DNA of 64,000 nt from G942493375 sp942493375 (GCA_942493375.1 OW818698.1:5332001-5396000); one strand, 5' to 3'; positions 32,694-42,177 are shown, counted from the stretch's first letter. Program-made: numbers and translations. Notes: generated by a model not told the origin, from the letters alone.

Positions 32694-34709
32694 TTATTTA
32701 GCCGCTGCGATAGCTCTTTGTCTTTCCAGCGCTTCAACTGCCTTCTCGAAAGTGCACTTTTCGATAACCTCATCGCTGACAGAAATCGTAGGTCCTCTGT
32801 CGCACATCTCGAAGCAGAATGTAGCTCTGATATCCACATCATTCTGCAGACCCTGGTCTTCAATGAACCTTACCAGCAGCTGCAACAGGTTCTGTGAACC
32901 TCTTACCATACAGCTGGTTCCAACGCATACGCTGATCTGCAGCTTATCGTCTTCAGCTCCGCCCAACAGATCAAGGTTTGTATCTGAGATTCTCTTCCTG
33001 CTGTGATACGAAGTGTGAAGCAGGTGATGGGCTTTCTCACCACCGATTTCACCCAGGTTCTTCGCATATGTCTCCGTAACCAGGTGGTTGTCCTGAGATT
33101 TGTGGAACTCAAGCATTTTGTCTGTCTCACGCAGACCTTTAGCTCTTAGCTGCTTGGCTGTAACGTCTCTGGTCACCGGTTGACCGGCGCCACCGACGCA
33201 TCCATCTGGACAGCTCATGATCTCGACTATGTCATAATCAGCTTCCCCGGCTCTGACTTTTTCCGCTATCTTCCGTGCGTTCGAGAGGCCATGGACTACG
33301 CAAAGTTTGAGTGTCTGTCCGGCAACTGTGGCTGATGCCTCACGTATACCTTCTTCACCCCGGACCTGCTTGAAATCTACCGAATCAAGCGTCACTCCGC
33401 TGACTTTTTCAACTGCGTATCTGAGCACAGCTTCGGTAACTCCACCGGACATTCCGAATATAACTCCGGCGCCGGTCTTGAAACCGAATGGCATATCCAG
33501 TGATTCAGGCTCCAGTTTATTAAAGCGCAGTCCGCTCTCTTCGATCATTAAGGCCAGTTCCTGGGTTGTGATGACATGGTCGACATCTTTAATCCCATTA
33601 TGCTCAAACTTAGCCTGTCTGGCTTCGGACTTCTTAGCTGTGCATGGCATGATCGATACAACGACCAAGTCTTTGGCATCTATACCAAGTTTCTCCGGCA
33701 GCATATCCTTTGCAAGTGATCCAAACATCTGCTGAGGGGATCTGCAGGAAGACAGATTAGCCATCAGTTCAGGATAATACTGCTCTACGGTCTTGACCCA
33801 TGCAGGGCAGCAGGATGTAAAGATAGGCAGGTTCTCGCCAGATGCTTTACGTCTTAGGAACTCATTAGCTTCTTCAATAACCGTCAGGTCAGCAGCAAAT
33901 GAAGTGTCATATACCTGCTTGAATCCCATTGTCTTGAGAGCAGCAGTTATCTGTCCTGTTGTTATTGTCCCAGGTTCCTGACCGAACTCTTCTCCCAATG
34001 CAACTCTGACTGCCGGTGCTATCTGTGCAACTACTGTCTTTTTCGGATTGCTCAGGCTCTTCCATACATCAGCTATCTCGGATTTAGGAGTCAGTGCACC
34101 TGTCGGACATACACTGGCGCAGAGTCCACAGTTTACACATTCCACCTGGCTTAGATTCTTGCCGAAAGAAGGTTGAACGCAGCTGGTCGCGCCTCTGGAA
34201 GCGAAGTCAATCGCTCCAATTCCCTGAATCTCATGGCAGGCTCTCACACAGTCACCGCACAGCACGCACTTGTTAGGGTCACGCACCAGTGCAGCTGATG
34301 ATTTATCCACATTCTGCGGCTTGTGAGTCGATTTGAACCTGACCTCCCGGATACCAAGCTTTCGGGCAAGGCTCTGGAGCTGGCAGGACGCACTCTTGGG
34401 GCATGTGGGACATGAGTTGTCATGATTAGCGAGTAGCAGCTCTACTGCAATCTTTCTGATCTCACGGATCTCCTGGGTATTGGTGCGCACTTTCATTCCT
34501 GCGGTAGGATTTGTGGAGCAGGACGCAACTACGCCCATGCCTTCCACATCCACCAAACAGAGTCTGCAGGCACCGTATACACTCAGATCCGAGTGATAAC
34601 AGAAAGTCGGAATCTCAATGCCGGCTTTCCGGCTCAGTTCAAGTAGATTGCGCTCTCCCTCTATGAGGACTTCTTTTCCATCAATTGTTACATACTCATT
34701 CTTGCTCAT
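32694..34709 (-). CDS. hydA: [FeFe]-hydrogenase catalytic subunit HydA, NAD-linked trimeric type
   Basis: The product is 671 residues. N-terminal [2Fe-2S] (Cys37, 48, 51, 64); His96-Cys100-Cys103-Cys109 cluster; two [4Fe-4S] (CVLCGDCVRAC, CVNCGLCASVC). H-cluster domain with complete L1 FTSCCPAW (Cys300 proton shuttle, Cys301 ligand), L2 IMPCTAKK (Cys356) and L3 EIMSCPDGCVGG (Cys500, 504). C-terminal thioredoxin-like [2Fe-2S] (CVGTSC ... CFEMC). This is the architecture of Thermotoga-type HydA, which reduces protons with electrons from NADH and, when bifurcating, ferredoxin. It starts two bases after hydB ends. Maturases HydEFG are not in the window. Confidence 0.97.
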   Translation of the reverse strand: MSKNEYVTIDGKEVLIEGERNLLELSRKAGIEIPTFCYHSDLSVYGACRLCLVDVEGMGVVASCSTNPTAGMKVRTNTQEIREIRKIAVELLLANHDNSCPTCPKSASCQLQSLARKLGIREVRFKSTHKPQNVDKSSAALVRDPNKCVLCGDCVRACHEIQGIGAIDFASRGATSCVQPSFGKNLSQVECVNCGLCASVCPTGALTPKSEIADVWKSLSNPKKTVVAQIAPAVRVALGEEFGQEPGTITTGQITAALKTMGFKQVYDTSFAADLTVIEEANEFLRRKASGENLPIFTSCCPAWVKTVEQYYPELMANLSSCRSPQQMFGSLAKDMLPEKLGIDAKDLVVVSIMPCTAKKSEARQAKFEHNGIKDVDHVITTQELALMIEESGLRFNKLEPESLDMPFGFKTGAGVIFGMSGGVTEAVLRYAVEKVSGVTLDSVDFKQVRGEEGIREASATVAGQTLKLCVVHGLSNARKIAEKVRAGEADYDIVEIMSCPDGCVGGAGQPVTRDVTAKQLRAKGLRETDKMLEFHKSQDNHLVTETYAKNLGEIGGEKAHHLLHTSYHSRKRISDTNLDLLGGAEDDKLQISVCVGTSCMVRGSQNLLQLLVRFIEDQGLQNDVDIRATFCFEMCDRGPTISVSDEVIEKCTFEKAVEALERQRAIAAAK

Positions 34710-34711
34710 AG

Positions 34712-36619
34712 TTATACCCCAGTCACGGCGTTGAACTTACAGGCTTGTGCGCAAGCGCCGCACTTGATGCACAGATCGGCATTGATGACATGTGGTTTCT
34801 TTACTTCACCGGTAATAGCTTTGACCGGACATTTACGGACACAGGCTGTGCACCCACGGCACAATTCCGGATCAATCTCCGGAGTCGCCAGAGCTTTGCA
34901 CTGTCCTGCAGGGCAACGTTTCTGGTTTACGTGTGCCTCATATTCAGACCGGAACTGTCTGAGTGTTGAAAGAACAGGATTCGGCGCTGTCTTACCAAGT
35001 CCACACAGTGAACCAATACGCACTGCCTTTGCAACTTTCTCTAATAGTTCCAGAGTCTCAGGTGTTGCGCGGCCTTCGGTGACATCGTCCAGAAGGGCCA
35101 GCATCTGCTTCGTACCTTCACGGCACAGCACGCACTTTCCACAGGACTCATTCTGGGTGAATGTCATAAAGTATTGGGCGATTTTTACCATACAAGTCTG
35201 CTTGTTCATAACAACCAGACCGCCTGATCCAACCATTGCTCCCACGCTCTTCAGAGAATCGAAGTCCAGAGGCAGGTCCAGGTTCTCTTCTGTCAGACAT
35301 CCGCCGGACGGTCCACCTATCTGGACAGCCTTGAATCCTTCGCCGGTCACATTGCCCGCGTCGTCAATTACACCGCCGCCAATGTTATATACTACTTCTC
35401 GCAGAGTTGCGCCGAACGGTACTTCAATCAGTCCTGTGTTGACTACATGACCAGTCAAGGCGAATGTTTTGGTGCCGGGAGAGGTCTCAGTTCCGAGTTT
35501 GCGGAACTCAATGGCTCCCTCTGAAATAATCCGTGGAACGCTAGCCAGGGTCTCAACATTGTTGATGACTGTAGGCTTACCGAAAAGTCCGCTCTGTGCA
35601 GGAAACGGAGGCTTGGGCTGCGGCATTCCGCGCTTACCTTCTATGGATGCAATCAGTGCAGTCTCTTCTCCGCACACAAATGCTCCAGCGCCTTCCATTA
35701 CGTGCATCTTGAGGCTCAGTCCTGTTCCGAAGATATCATCTCCCAGAACTCCAATATTTTCCGCATCGATAACTGCTTTACGAATACGGGCAACAGCAAG
35801 AGGATACTCAGCACGGACATAGACATATCCTTCGTCTGCTCCAACCGCTCTGGCAGCAATCATCATTCCCTCGATTACACTGTGAGGATTGCCTTCCATA
35901 ACGGAGCGGTCCATAAAAGCTCCCGGGTCGCCTTCGTCACCGTTACAGATGATGTACTTCTTTGCTCCGGGCTGTTTGCGGGTCAGGTCCCATTTTCGTC
36001 CAGTCGGAAAGCCTCCGCCTCCACGGCCTCTTAGACCGGAGTGCAGAAGTTCTTCACAGACTGCCTGCGCGGACATTTTGGCATATGCCAGCTGGGCAGC
36101 GCTGTATCCGCCGTTGTGTATGTATTCTTTGATATCCTCAGGATCAACGTGTCCGCATGCTTTGAGGACTGTTCTAGCCTGGAGTTTATAGAAAGGAATG
36201 TCCTCATTGCCCCTGCAGTGCGTGCCTCTGAGCGGATCGACATAAAGAAGCCGGTCAATTAATTCATTGTTAACCAGCGTTGTCTTAACAATCTCTTCTG
36301 CATCAGCTGCGGTAACTTTTGTATAAAGAATGTTGTCCGGTTCAATCGTAACCAGTGGGCCCATCTGACAGAAACCCTGGCAACCGCTCTTGGACAGGTG
36401 GAGTGAGTCATCTTTGCTTTCTTCTCGCAGTTCAATAACCACATTGATACCGGTTTCGGCGATCGACTTGCGCAGAGCGTCGATAACCTTTAACGCTCCA
36501 TTGGCGACGCATCCAGTTCCAGCGCAGACTACTACTCTGCGAGTTATTTGTGCAGAGGACTTTTCATATTCGGCAGCTATGGCCTCCAGGTTTACAGTGG
36601 CGACTTTGGCTGTGCTCAT
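34712..36619 (-). CDS. hydB: HydB, NuoF-like NADH/FMN subunit of the [FeFe]-hydrogenase
   Basis: The product is 635 residues. N-terminal thioredoxin-like [2Fe-2S] (CAGTGCVANG, CQGFCQMGP). NuoF core with GLRGRGGGGFPTGRKWD (NADH and FMN glycine loop) and ICNGDEGDPGAFMDRS. [4Fe-4S] CGKCVLCREGTKQ. Two C-terminal ferredoxin motifs (CRGCTACVRKC, CIKCGACAQAC). It takes electrons from NADH and passes them to HydA. In bifurcating enzymes it is the proposed branching flavin site. The start overlaps hydC by four bases (ATGA). Confidence 0.96.
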   Translation of the reverse strand: MSTAKVATVNLEAIAAEYEKSSAQITRRVVVCAGTGCVANGALKVIDALRKSIAETGINVVIELREESKDDSLHLSKSGCQGFCQMGPLVTIEPDNILYTKVTAADAEEIVKTTLVNNELIDRLLYVDPLRGTHCRGNEDIPFYKLQARTVLKACGHVDPEDIKEYIHNGGYSAAQLAYAKMSAQAVCEELLHSGLRGRGGGGFPTGRKWDLTRKQPGAKKYIICNGDEGDPGAFMDRSVMEGNPHSVIEGMMIAARAVGADEGYVYVRAEYPLAVARIRKAVIDAENIGVLGDDIFGTGLSLKMHVMEGAGAFVCGEETALIASIEGKRGMPQPKPPFPAQSGLFGKPTVINNVETLASVPRIISEGAIEFRKLGTETSPGTKTFALTGHVVNTGLIEVPFGATLREVVYNIGGGVIDDAGNVTGEGFKAVQIGGPSGGCLTEENLDLPLDFDSLKSVGAMVGSGGLVVMNKQTCMVKIAQYFMTFTQNESCGKCVLCREGTKQMLALLDDVTEGRATPETLELLEKVAKAVRIGSLCGLGKTAPNPVLSTLRQFRSEYEAHVNQKRCPAGQCKALATPEIDPELCRGCTACVRKCPVKAITGEVKKPHVINADLCIKCGACAQACKFNAVTGV

Positions 36620-37116
36620 TTGTTTGCCTCCTGCTCAGCGACGATTCCATCAACTACAGCTACAGCCCGTTCCGGACTGATCTGACCGTATACATCCTCA
36701 TTGACTACCATTACCGGTGCCAGTCCACAGGCTCCAAGACATGAGACAGTCTCAACTGTGAACAGCATATCGGGAGTGGTAGGCATCGCAGCAGACAATC
36801 CAAGGCGTTTGCGTAGTGCCTCAAGGATTGGGATAGATTTCTTGACATGGCAGGCGGTGCCATCGCAGAGCCTTATGACATATTTTCCTTTGGGGAACAG
36901 GGTGAAGTGTGCATAGAATGTTGCAACGCCATACACTCTGGCTGGAGGAAGCCCAAGTGAGGTGGCAACATAGTTCAGGACCTCTTCCGGCAGGTAGCGG
37001 TATTCATCTTGCACCTGCTGTAGAATAGGTATGAGTTTAGTAGGATCGTTGTTGTTGTTGGCAAGTATATCGCATACTTTTTCGAAGTGTCTGATCCGGG
37101 TCAGTGTTTTAGGCAT
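36616..37116 (-). CDS. hydC: HydC, NuoE-like [2Fe-2S] subunit of the [FeFe]-hydrogenase
   Basis: The product is 166 residues from ATG 37116 (GGAG eight bases upstream). A GTG eight codons earlier overlaps that ribosome site. Thioredoxin-like [2Fe-2S] protein with CDGTACHVKKS and ETVSCLGACGLAPVM, and helical N-terminus (QDEYRYLPEEVLNYVATSLG). First gene of hydC-hydB-hydA. It mediates electron flow between the NADH site and HydA. It follows rex in the same direction after 267 bases. Confidence 0.95.
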   Translation of the reverse strand: MPKTLTRIRHFEKVCDILANNNNDPTKLIPILQQVQDEYRYLPEEVLNYVATSLGLPPARVYGVATFYAHFTLFPKGKYVIRLCDGTACHVKKSIPILEALRKRLGLSAAMPTTPDMLFTVETVSCLGACGLAPVMVVNEDVYGQISPERAVAVVDGIVAEQEANK

Positions 37117-37383
37117 TGCAGTTACTCCGGTTTTTTGCACAATATCTTATGTCTCAACTCTCGACTTATAACTGCTAGAAAACAGAGACTAGTAATAATG
37201 TGCATATAGTGTACGTGGGCAGCCGACAGACAGCCCATTTATAGGTTGAAAGTGAAGATAAGTGATCTCATTAAGCCTATGGCCACAAGGGACCATACGT
37301 CGGAAGGCTACTTCGGGGTCATAAGAACCCCGAAGAAAGAGAACTCACCTGCTAGAGTATTTGCTGGCGAACGGAATGTAACG
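37117..37383. promoter_or_regulatory. rex-hydC intergenic region
   Basis: It contains a perfect hairpin CTTCGGGGT / ACCCCGAAG with a 7-base loop (about 37312-37336), without a T-run on either side, and a weaker GGGC ... GCCC stem (37220-37240). I could not find a classical Rex operator (TTGTGA-N6-TCACAA). The hydCBA promoter is expected here, but several AT-rich boxes compete. Confidence 0.4.
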
Positions 37384-38037
37384 TCAGGATTTTACAAGCT
37401 CTGCGACTGCTCTTTTAGCGGAGAGCGCGGCCATGCTGGCTGCTATATCCAGGTTTTCGAGGGTCACATCTTCCGGGACATCTATTTTTTCGTGGGTGAA
37501 GTTCCAGATAGCTTTGACTCCGGAAGCAATTAGAGTGTTTGCCATTTCCTGTGCCTGGGGGCCAGGAACAGCAAGGATTCCAATATGGACATGCATTCTA
37601 TGCGCGAGATCGGGAAGCTTTTCTACTGCGAGGATTTCTTTACCTGCAATCTCTGCACCAATTCGTTCCGAATCAGTGTCGAAGACTGCAAGGACATCCA
37701 AACCACAGCGCTGCTGCATATCAGGACTTTCCATAAGAGATTCTGCAACACCGTTGGCGCCTACCAGGAAAGCATATGTCGGGTCATCCCATCCAAGGAA
37801 ACTCTCAATTGCTGCAATCAGTGTGTCAACCTGGTACCCAATCTTTGGGGTGCCATGAGCGCCTGCCGATGAGAGATCTTTGCGTATCTGCGTAGGATCG
37901 AGTCCCAGTTCCGCTGCAATGTGCGTGCACGATACAAATTCACGGTTTTTAGCCTGTAAAAGCTTCAAAAACCGTAGGTATGATGGTAGTCTGCGAACTG
38001 TAGGCATTGGTGCGGATTTAATCTGTTGGTCTTTCAT
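37384..38037 (-). CDS. rex: Rex redox-sensing transcriptional repressor
   Basis: The product is 217 residues with AGGAGGAG upstream of ATG. N-terminal winged helix (LPSYLRFLKLL, HIAAELGLDPTQIRKDLS, the Rex recognition helix). Rossmann domain with FLVGANGVAESLM, in which the usual GxGxxG reads G-A-N-G-V-A, AVFDTD and ILAVPGPQAQEMA, and a C-terminal swapped helix. It senses the NADH/NAD+ ratio and usually represses fermentation and hydrogenase genes. Direct placement ahead of hydCBA fits this. The degenerate glycine loop is the only oddity. Confidence 0.95.
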   Translation of the reverse strand: MKDQQIKSAPMPTVRRLPSYLRFLKLLQAKNREFVSCTHIAAELGLDPTQIRKDLSSAGAHGTPKIGYQVDTLIAAIESFLGWDDPTYAFLVGANGVAESLMESPDMQQRCGLDVLAVFDTDSERIGAEIAGKEILAVEKLPDLAHRMHVHIGILAVPGPQAQEMANTLIASGVKAIWNFTHEKIDVPEDVTLENLDIAASMAALSAKRAVAELVKS

Positions 38038-38491
38038 AATAACTCCTCCTGAAAATAGTAGAAAGTAAGATAGGCGATCATACTGGTTTATAAGTTCGCT
38101 ACCATAATATAGTAGCGATTCAGTATGACCTTAATTCTATTGATTGCATTGTATCGATAAGGTGTTCTCTGAATATATCTTACCTTACTTATAAGCTGGT
38201 GTCAACAAAAATCGTTAGAATGATAGCAAATAATTTTAATTTAGCCCTATTGTATACCAATCCGGTAGATTAACAGTCTGTTTCTGCTAACAATATTGAT
38301 GAAAATGATCGGATATCCTCAGGTATTTATGCGTAGTTGTTAGATGTATAACAATAAAGATATGCTTAATAGTAAGGGCAGGCTGGAGGCAGGTGAAAGT
38401 AGTTATGCAGATCATCCAGGTGTGAAATAACAGCAGGAGGAATATACTTTTTTGTTGAAATTAACAACAACAAAATATCTGGAGGTTCTGC
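38038..38491. promoter_or_regulatory. Divergent region between rex and the paralogue array
   Basis: No gene in 454 bases. Near rex are nested inverted repeats: GTAAGATA (38065-38072) / TATCTTAC (38176-38183); TCATACTG (38078-38085) / CAGTATGA (38121-38128); TCGCTAC (38096-38102) / GTAGCGA (38112-38118). Near the other gene is TTGTTGAAATTAACAA (38452-38467), a palindrome just upstream of GGAGG and ATG 38492. The middle is AT-rich and unremarkable. Confidence 0.55.
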
Positions 38492-40216
38492 ATGAAGAAA
38501 TTGATTTCGGCAATAGCAGTGATTGCTTTGCTGTTAGTGCAACCATTATCTGCTCAGCAGTTCTCTAATAAGGGCAAGAAAATCGTTGAATACGGATGGG
38601 ACGTTCAGACTCCATCATATATAAGAGATAACCTCAAAACCATCGAGAAATTCCCGTTCGATGGAGTGGTGTTTCGCCTGGACCGCTGTTCTGCGTTCGA
38701 TACATTACTGTGGACTAAAAAGGATCTTCAACCCAACCTGGATGCTATCAAACAGATCAAATCTAAAAAGCTCACGAGTAATTTCCTCATTGTCTACTCT
38801 GCTACCCCGGACATGGACTGGTTCAACGATGCACAGTGGAAGAACATCCTCGAAAATGCCAAAAGCACCGCTGCCATAGCTAGAGCAGGCAAGTGTGTGG
38901 GGATTATATTCGACCCGGAAGCATATGGCAGAGACCCCTGGGTCTACCCCAAAGAATTCGGCACCAGACCTTTTCCTGAAGTTGCCACTCAGCTGCGCAA
39001 AAGAGGTAAACAGTGGGTTCAGGCCCTTCAACGTAACTGGCCGGATATGAAACTCCTACTCTTCTTCTTCAGTCCAAATCAGGATACAACTCTGGGAGCA
39101 TTCTGTAATGGACTAATTGATGGTGCCAAAGGTAATGTGAAAATCATCGATGGCAACGAAACGTCATACTACCATACTGACTTCAATAGCTACGTGGAAG
39201 ACTGGAAACGGATGACTGAAACTGGGTATAACCGGATCGATCCGAGACTCAAAAAGCAATTCAAAAAGCATTTCCAAGCTGGCATGGCGCTTTATGTAGA
39301 CCAGTCGTTAGCTTTGCGTGAACCCGGCGCAACATTTGTGAGTTACTACATGAAACCCGAAGACAGGCTCAAGTATTTCGAGTCCACTGTCTACTGGGCG
39401 CTTAAGTCTACCGATGAATACGTTTGGTGCTACAGTGAGAGACTTACCTGGTGGGATGGCACATTCCCGAAGGGTGCAGATGACGCCATTCGGAGCGCAA
39501 AGAAAAAACTGGAAGCTGATGAGGGTCTCGGATTCTCCCTTGAACCTATAGTAAAGAACGCAACAAGAGACCGTGAAGAAGCAATATCTAAAAACGTTCA
39601 AAAGCTCTCCGAGGATATTTATCGAATTCCCCAGGATGTATCTGCCCCTGTTATAGACGGAAAACTAGACGACTCGCTCTGGCAGAAGGTGAAACCTTTG
39701 GCAACTTTTGTTCCACCAGCTGCTATTACCGGAGGCACTGCACCGGTCAAGACAGTTGCGCAGGTAACCTATGACGATTCCAACCTTTACATGTCTGTAT
39801 CTTGCCAGGAAATTGACATGAGCCAGATATCTATTGCTGGAACAGCAAAAGATTCAGATGTTTGGCGTGGAGATACTGTAGAGATTTTCATCAGTACAGG
39901 ATCTGGCACTCCATATTCATACCGGCACTTCATGGTTAACCCGAACAATGCACAATGGGATGGCACCGCGCCGCCAGCCGGAAATGACGTCGCGTGGAAT
40001 GCTGACTGGAAAAGTGGAGTCTCAAAGAACGCAGATTCCTGGACAATAGAAGTAGAAATTCCATGGGAAGCCATCGGAGGCAAACCGACCCCGGGTTCCC
40101 TTAAATATGCTAACATCTGCAGGCAGAGCACCCAGAGCGGCTGGGCGTCCTGGTCCAGTGTAATAGAAGGCTTCCTCGACGCCGCCAGATTCGGCCAGTG
40201 GGTATTCAAAGACTAG
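38492..40216 (+). CDS. Secreted protein of an unrecognised barrel-CBM9 family, paralogue 1
   Basis: The product is 574 residues with GGAGG and ATG 38492. Signal peptide MKKLISAIAVIALLLVQPLS, cleaved near SAQQ. Residues 25-365 look like a TIM-barrel hydrolase fold that I cannot name. Invariant acidic motifs in all three paralogues are FDPEAYG (Asp141, Glu143), DGNETSYYHT (Glu223) and WCYSERLTWW (Glu316), which are candidates for catalysis. Residues about 395-574 are CBM9-like (VIDGKLDDSLW, TYDDSNLYM, GDTVEIFIS, HFMVNPNNAQWDG, VEIPWEAIGG). Likely an extracytoplasmic polysaccharide-active enzyme. Substrate unknown. Confidence 0.6.
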   Translation: MKKLISAIAVIALLLVQPLSAQQFSNKGKKIVEYGWDVQTPSYIRDNLKTIEKFPFDGVVFRLDRCSAFDTLLWTKKDLQPNLDAIKQIKSKKLTSNFLIVYSATPDMDWFNDAQWKNILENAKSTAAIARAGKCVGIIFDPEAYGRDPWVYPKEFGTRPFPEVATQLRKRGKQWVQALQRNWPDMKLLLFFFSPNQDTTLGAFCNGLIDGAKGNVKIIDGNETSYYHTDFNSYVEDWKRMTETGYNRIDPRLKKQFKKHFQAGMALYVDQSLALREPGATFVSYYMKPEDRLKYFESTVYWALKSTDEYVWCYSERLTWWDGTFPKGADDAIRSAKKKLEADEGLGFSLEPIVKNATRDREEAISKNVQKLSEDIYRIPQDVSAPVIDGKLDDSLWQKVKPLATFVPPAAITGGTAPVKTVAQVTYDDSNLYMSVSCQEIDMSQISIAGTAKDSDVWRGDTVEIFISTGSGTPYSYRHFMVNPNNAQWDGTAPPAGNDVAWNADWKSGVSKNADSWTIEVEIPWEAIGGKPTPGSLKYANICRQSTQSGWASWSSVIEGFLDAARFGQWVFKD

Positions 40217-40288
40217 ACAGGTGTTAACGCTCGGACGTGATTTGCAATCGCATCCGCAACGGAATGCTGGTTCCGAATTATTCTCTTT

Positions 40289-40313
40289 CGGGTGTAATTG
40301 TAAATTACACCCG
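40289..40313. promoter_or_regulatory. Perfect 11-bp palindrome in the leader of paralogue 2
   Basis: CGGGTGTAATT and AATTACACCCG flank a 3-base centre. It lies 41 bases before ATG 40355 and has no T-run. Either a dimeric repressor operator or an mRNA hairpin. Confidence 0.5.
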
Positions 40314-40354
40314 AGCAGGGATAGTGTGTAAGGTTCTTCAAAGGAGCTCAAGCA

Positions 40355-42109
40355 ATGAAAAAACTACTTGTACTATCCGTTATTGCACTAACTTGTCTGC
40401 TGTTGACACTTCCCGCATACTCGCAGCAGTTCTCCAATACCGGCAAAAAACTTATCGAGACCGGTTGGGACATCCGTGAGCCTGCATTCCTCAAGGCCAA
40501 TTCTGCAAAAATGGAGCAATACCCGTTCGATGGACTGATCTTCAGACTGGAAAACTACAATCAGGCATTCGACACCAACCCGTGGCCTGAAGACAAACTC
40601 AAACCTATGGAAGCGGATGTAAAGGCAATCAAGTGGCGTAGGTTTAAGAGCAACTTTATGCTGCTTTATGCTGCGAATGATGCCGGAATGAACTGGTTTG
40701 ATGATGCACAGTGGAAGACCATTCTGGGAAATGCCCGTAAGTATGCTCGCATCGCCCGTTCAGGCAAGTGCGCAGGAATTATTTTTGATCCTGAAGCTTA
40801 TGGAAAAGACCCATGGATATTCCCTGGAGACTATCCCAACAAGACATTCGATGAAGTTACAGCCCAGGTCCGCTTTAGAGGCAAACAATGGATCCAGGCG
40901 CTTCAGCAGAAATGGCCGAATATGCACTTGCTGCTTTACTATTTTGATCCTAGCCAGTCAGAGAATAAAGGCTACACGTTCGGAGCCTTTTGCAATGGAC
41001 TGCTGGAAGGCGCCGGACCGAACGTCAAGATTATTAATGGAAATGAGGGTTCATACTACCATACAGACTCTCAAAGCTATATAAACGACTGGAAGAATAT
41101 GAGGGTGAAGGCTCTTACCAAAATCGATCCCAAGCTCAAAGCTAAGTATGACAAGACTGTCCAGGTAGGTATGGCGTTATATATGGATCAGAGTCTGGCG
41201 CTGCGTCCTCCCATGGGACAATACATCAGTTACTATATGACCCCAGAAGACAGGCTCAAATACTTCGAACACTCGGTATATTGGGCGATGAAGACTGCGG
41301 ACGAATATGTATGGTGCTATAGCGAACGCCTGAATTGGTGGGATGCTGCATTCCCAAAAGGTGCAGATGAAGCCATCCGCACTGCAAGAAAGAAGTTGGA
41401 AACAGGTGAGGGCTTGGGGTTCACACTGGATCAGCGCGTCCAGTATGCTTCAAGAAACCGTGCAGAAGCCCTCGCTATGCAGATGCAGAAACTGTCCGAA
41501 ACAAACAGCCGGATTCCGCAGGATGTATCAGCCCCGACTGTCGATGGCAAGCTCGATGACCCAATCTGGCAGAAGACAAAATCTCTGGCGGCGTTTGTCC
41601 CGAGCGCACCGGTTGTCATCAGTGGAGGAACTATTTCAGCCCAGACAACAACCCAAATAACCTACGACGACATAAACATATACCTGGCCATTAAATGCTT
41701 TGAGCCTAATATGGGGCAATTGGCTATAGTTGGAGAAACAAAGGATTCCAATGTCTGGGCTGGTGACATCCTTGAGCTGTTCATAAGCACAGAGTCAGGC
41801 ACTCCATACAACTACCGGCACTTCATGGTCAATCCGAATAACGTCCAGTGGGATGGTGCAGCTCCGCCGGCCAGCAATGATGTCAGCTGGAATGCGGAAT
41901 GGAATAGTGGAGTTATAAAGAATGCAGACTCATGGACAATTGAGGTCGGTATCCCATGGTCAGCTGTCGGAGGCAGACCAGCTTCAGGCACCACCAGATA
42001 CGCCAATATCTGCAGACAACGCAGCGGAAGAGAGTTCAGCTCATGGTCCAGCGTCTTCGAAGGCTTCCTCGACCCCGCCACCTTCGGCCAGTGGGTATTC
42101 AAGGACTAA
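40355..42109 (+). CDS. Secreted protein of an unrecognised barrel-CBM9 family, paralogue 2
   Basis: The product is 584 residues with AAGGAG upstream. Signal peptide MKKLLVLSVIALTCLLLTLP. Same architecture as paralogue 1, including FDPEAYGKDPW, INGNEGSYYHT and WCYSERLNWW. The CBM9-like tail has TVDGKLDDPIW, TYDDINIYLA, GDILELFIST, HFMVNPNNVQWDG and VGIPWSAVGG. It is nearer to paralogue 3 than to 1 in the LLYAANDAGMNWFDDAQW segment. The three products may act on related glycans, or the copies may raise dosage. Confidence 0.6.
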   Translation: MKKLLVLSVIALTCLLLTLPAYSQQFSNTGKKLIETGWDIREPAFLKANSAKMEQYPFDGLIFRLENYNQAFDTNPWPEDKLKPMEADVKAIKWRRFKSNFMLLYAANDAGMNWFDDAQWKTILGNARKYARIARSGKCAGIIFDPEAYGKDPWIFPGDYPNKTFDEVTAQVRFRGKQWIQALQQKWPNMHLLLYYFDPSQSENKGYTFGAFCNGLLEGAGPNVKIINGNEGSYYHTDSQSYINDWKNMRVKALTKIDPKLKAKYDKTVQVGMALYMDQSLALRPPMGQYISYYMTPEDRLKYFEHSVYWAMKTADEYVWCYSERLNWWDAAFPKGADEAIRTARKKLETGEGLGFTLDQRVQYASRNRAEALAMQMQKLSETNSRIPQDVSAPTVDGKLDDPIWQKTKSLAAFVPSAPVVISGGTISAQTTTQITYDDINIYLAIKCFEPNMGQLAIVGETKDSNVWAGDILELFISTESGTPYNYRHFMVNPNNVQWDGAAPPASNDVSWNAEWNSGVIKNADSWTIEVGIPWSAVGGRPASGTTRYANICRQRSGREFSSWSSVFEGFLDPATFGQWVFKD

Positions 42110-42115
42110 ATAATA

Positions 42116-42150
42116 GGGGATTGATAATTGCTGTGTAAACACCAATCCCC
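42116..42150 (+). terminator. Possible terminator after paralogue 2
   Basis: GGGGATTG (42116-42123) and CAATCCCC (42143-42150) with a 19-base loop, followed by AATATTTTCTC. Weak T-run; it could also be a leader hairpin of the next gene. Confidence 0.45.
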
Positions 42151-42177
42151 AATATTTTCTCTTGGAGACGAACCAAA

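Noticed and set aside
37117..37383. Classical Rex operator before hydC
   Set aside because: I found only the half-like TTGTGC at the GTG codon and no palindrome TTGTGA-N6-TCACAA. The assignment was therefore not made.
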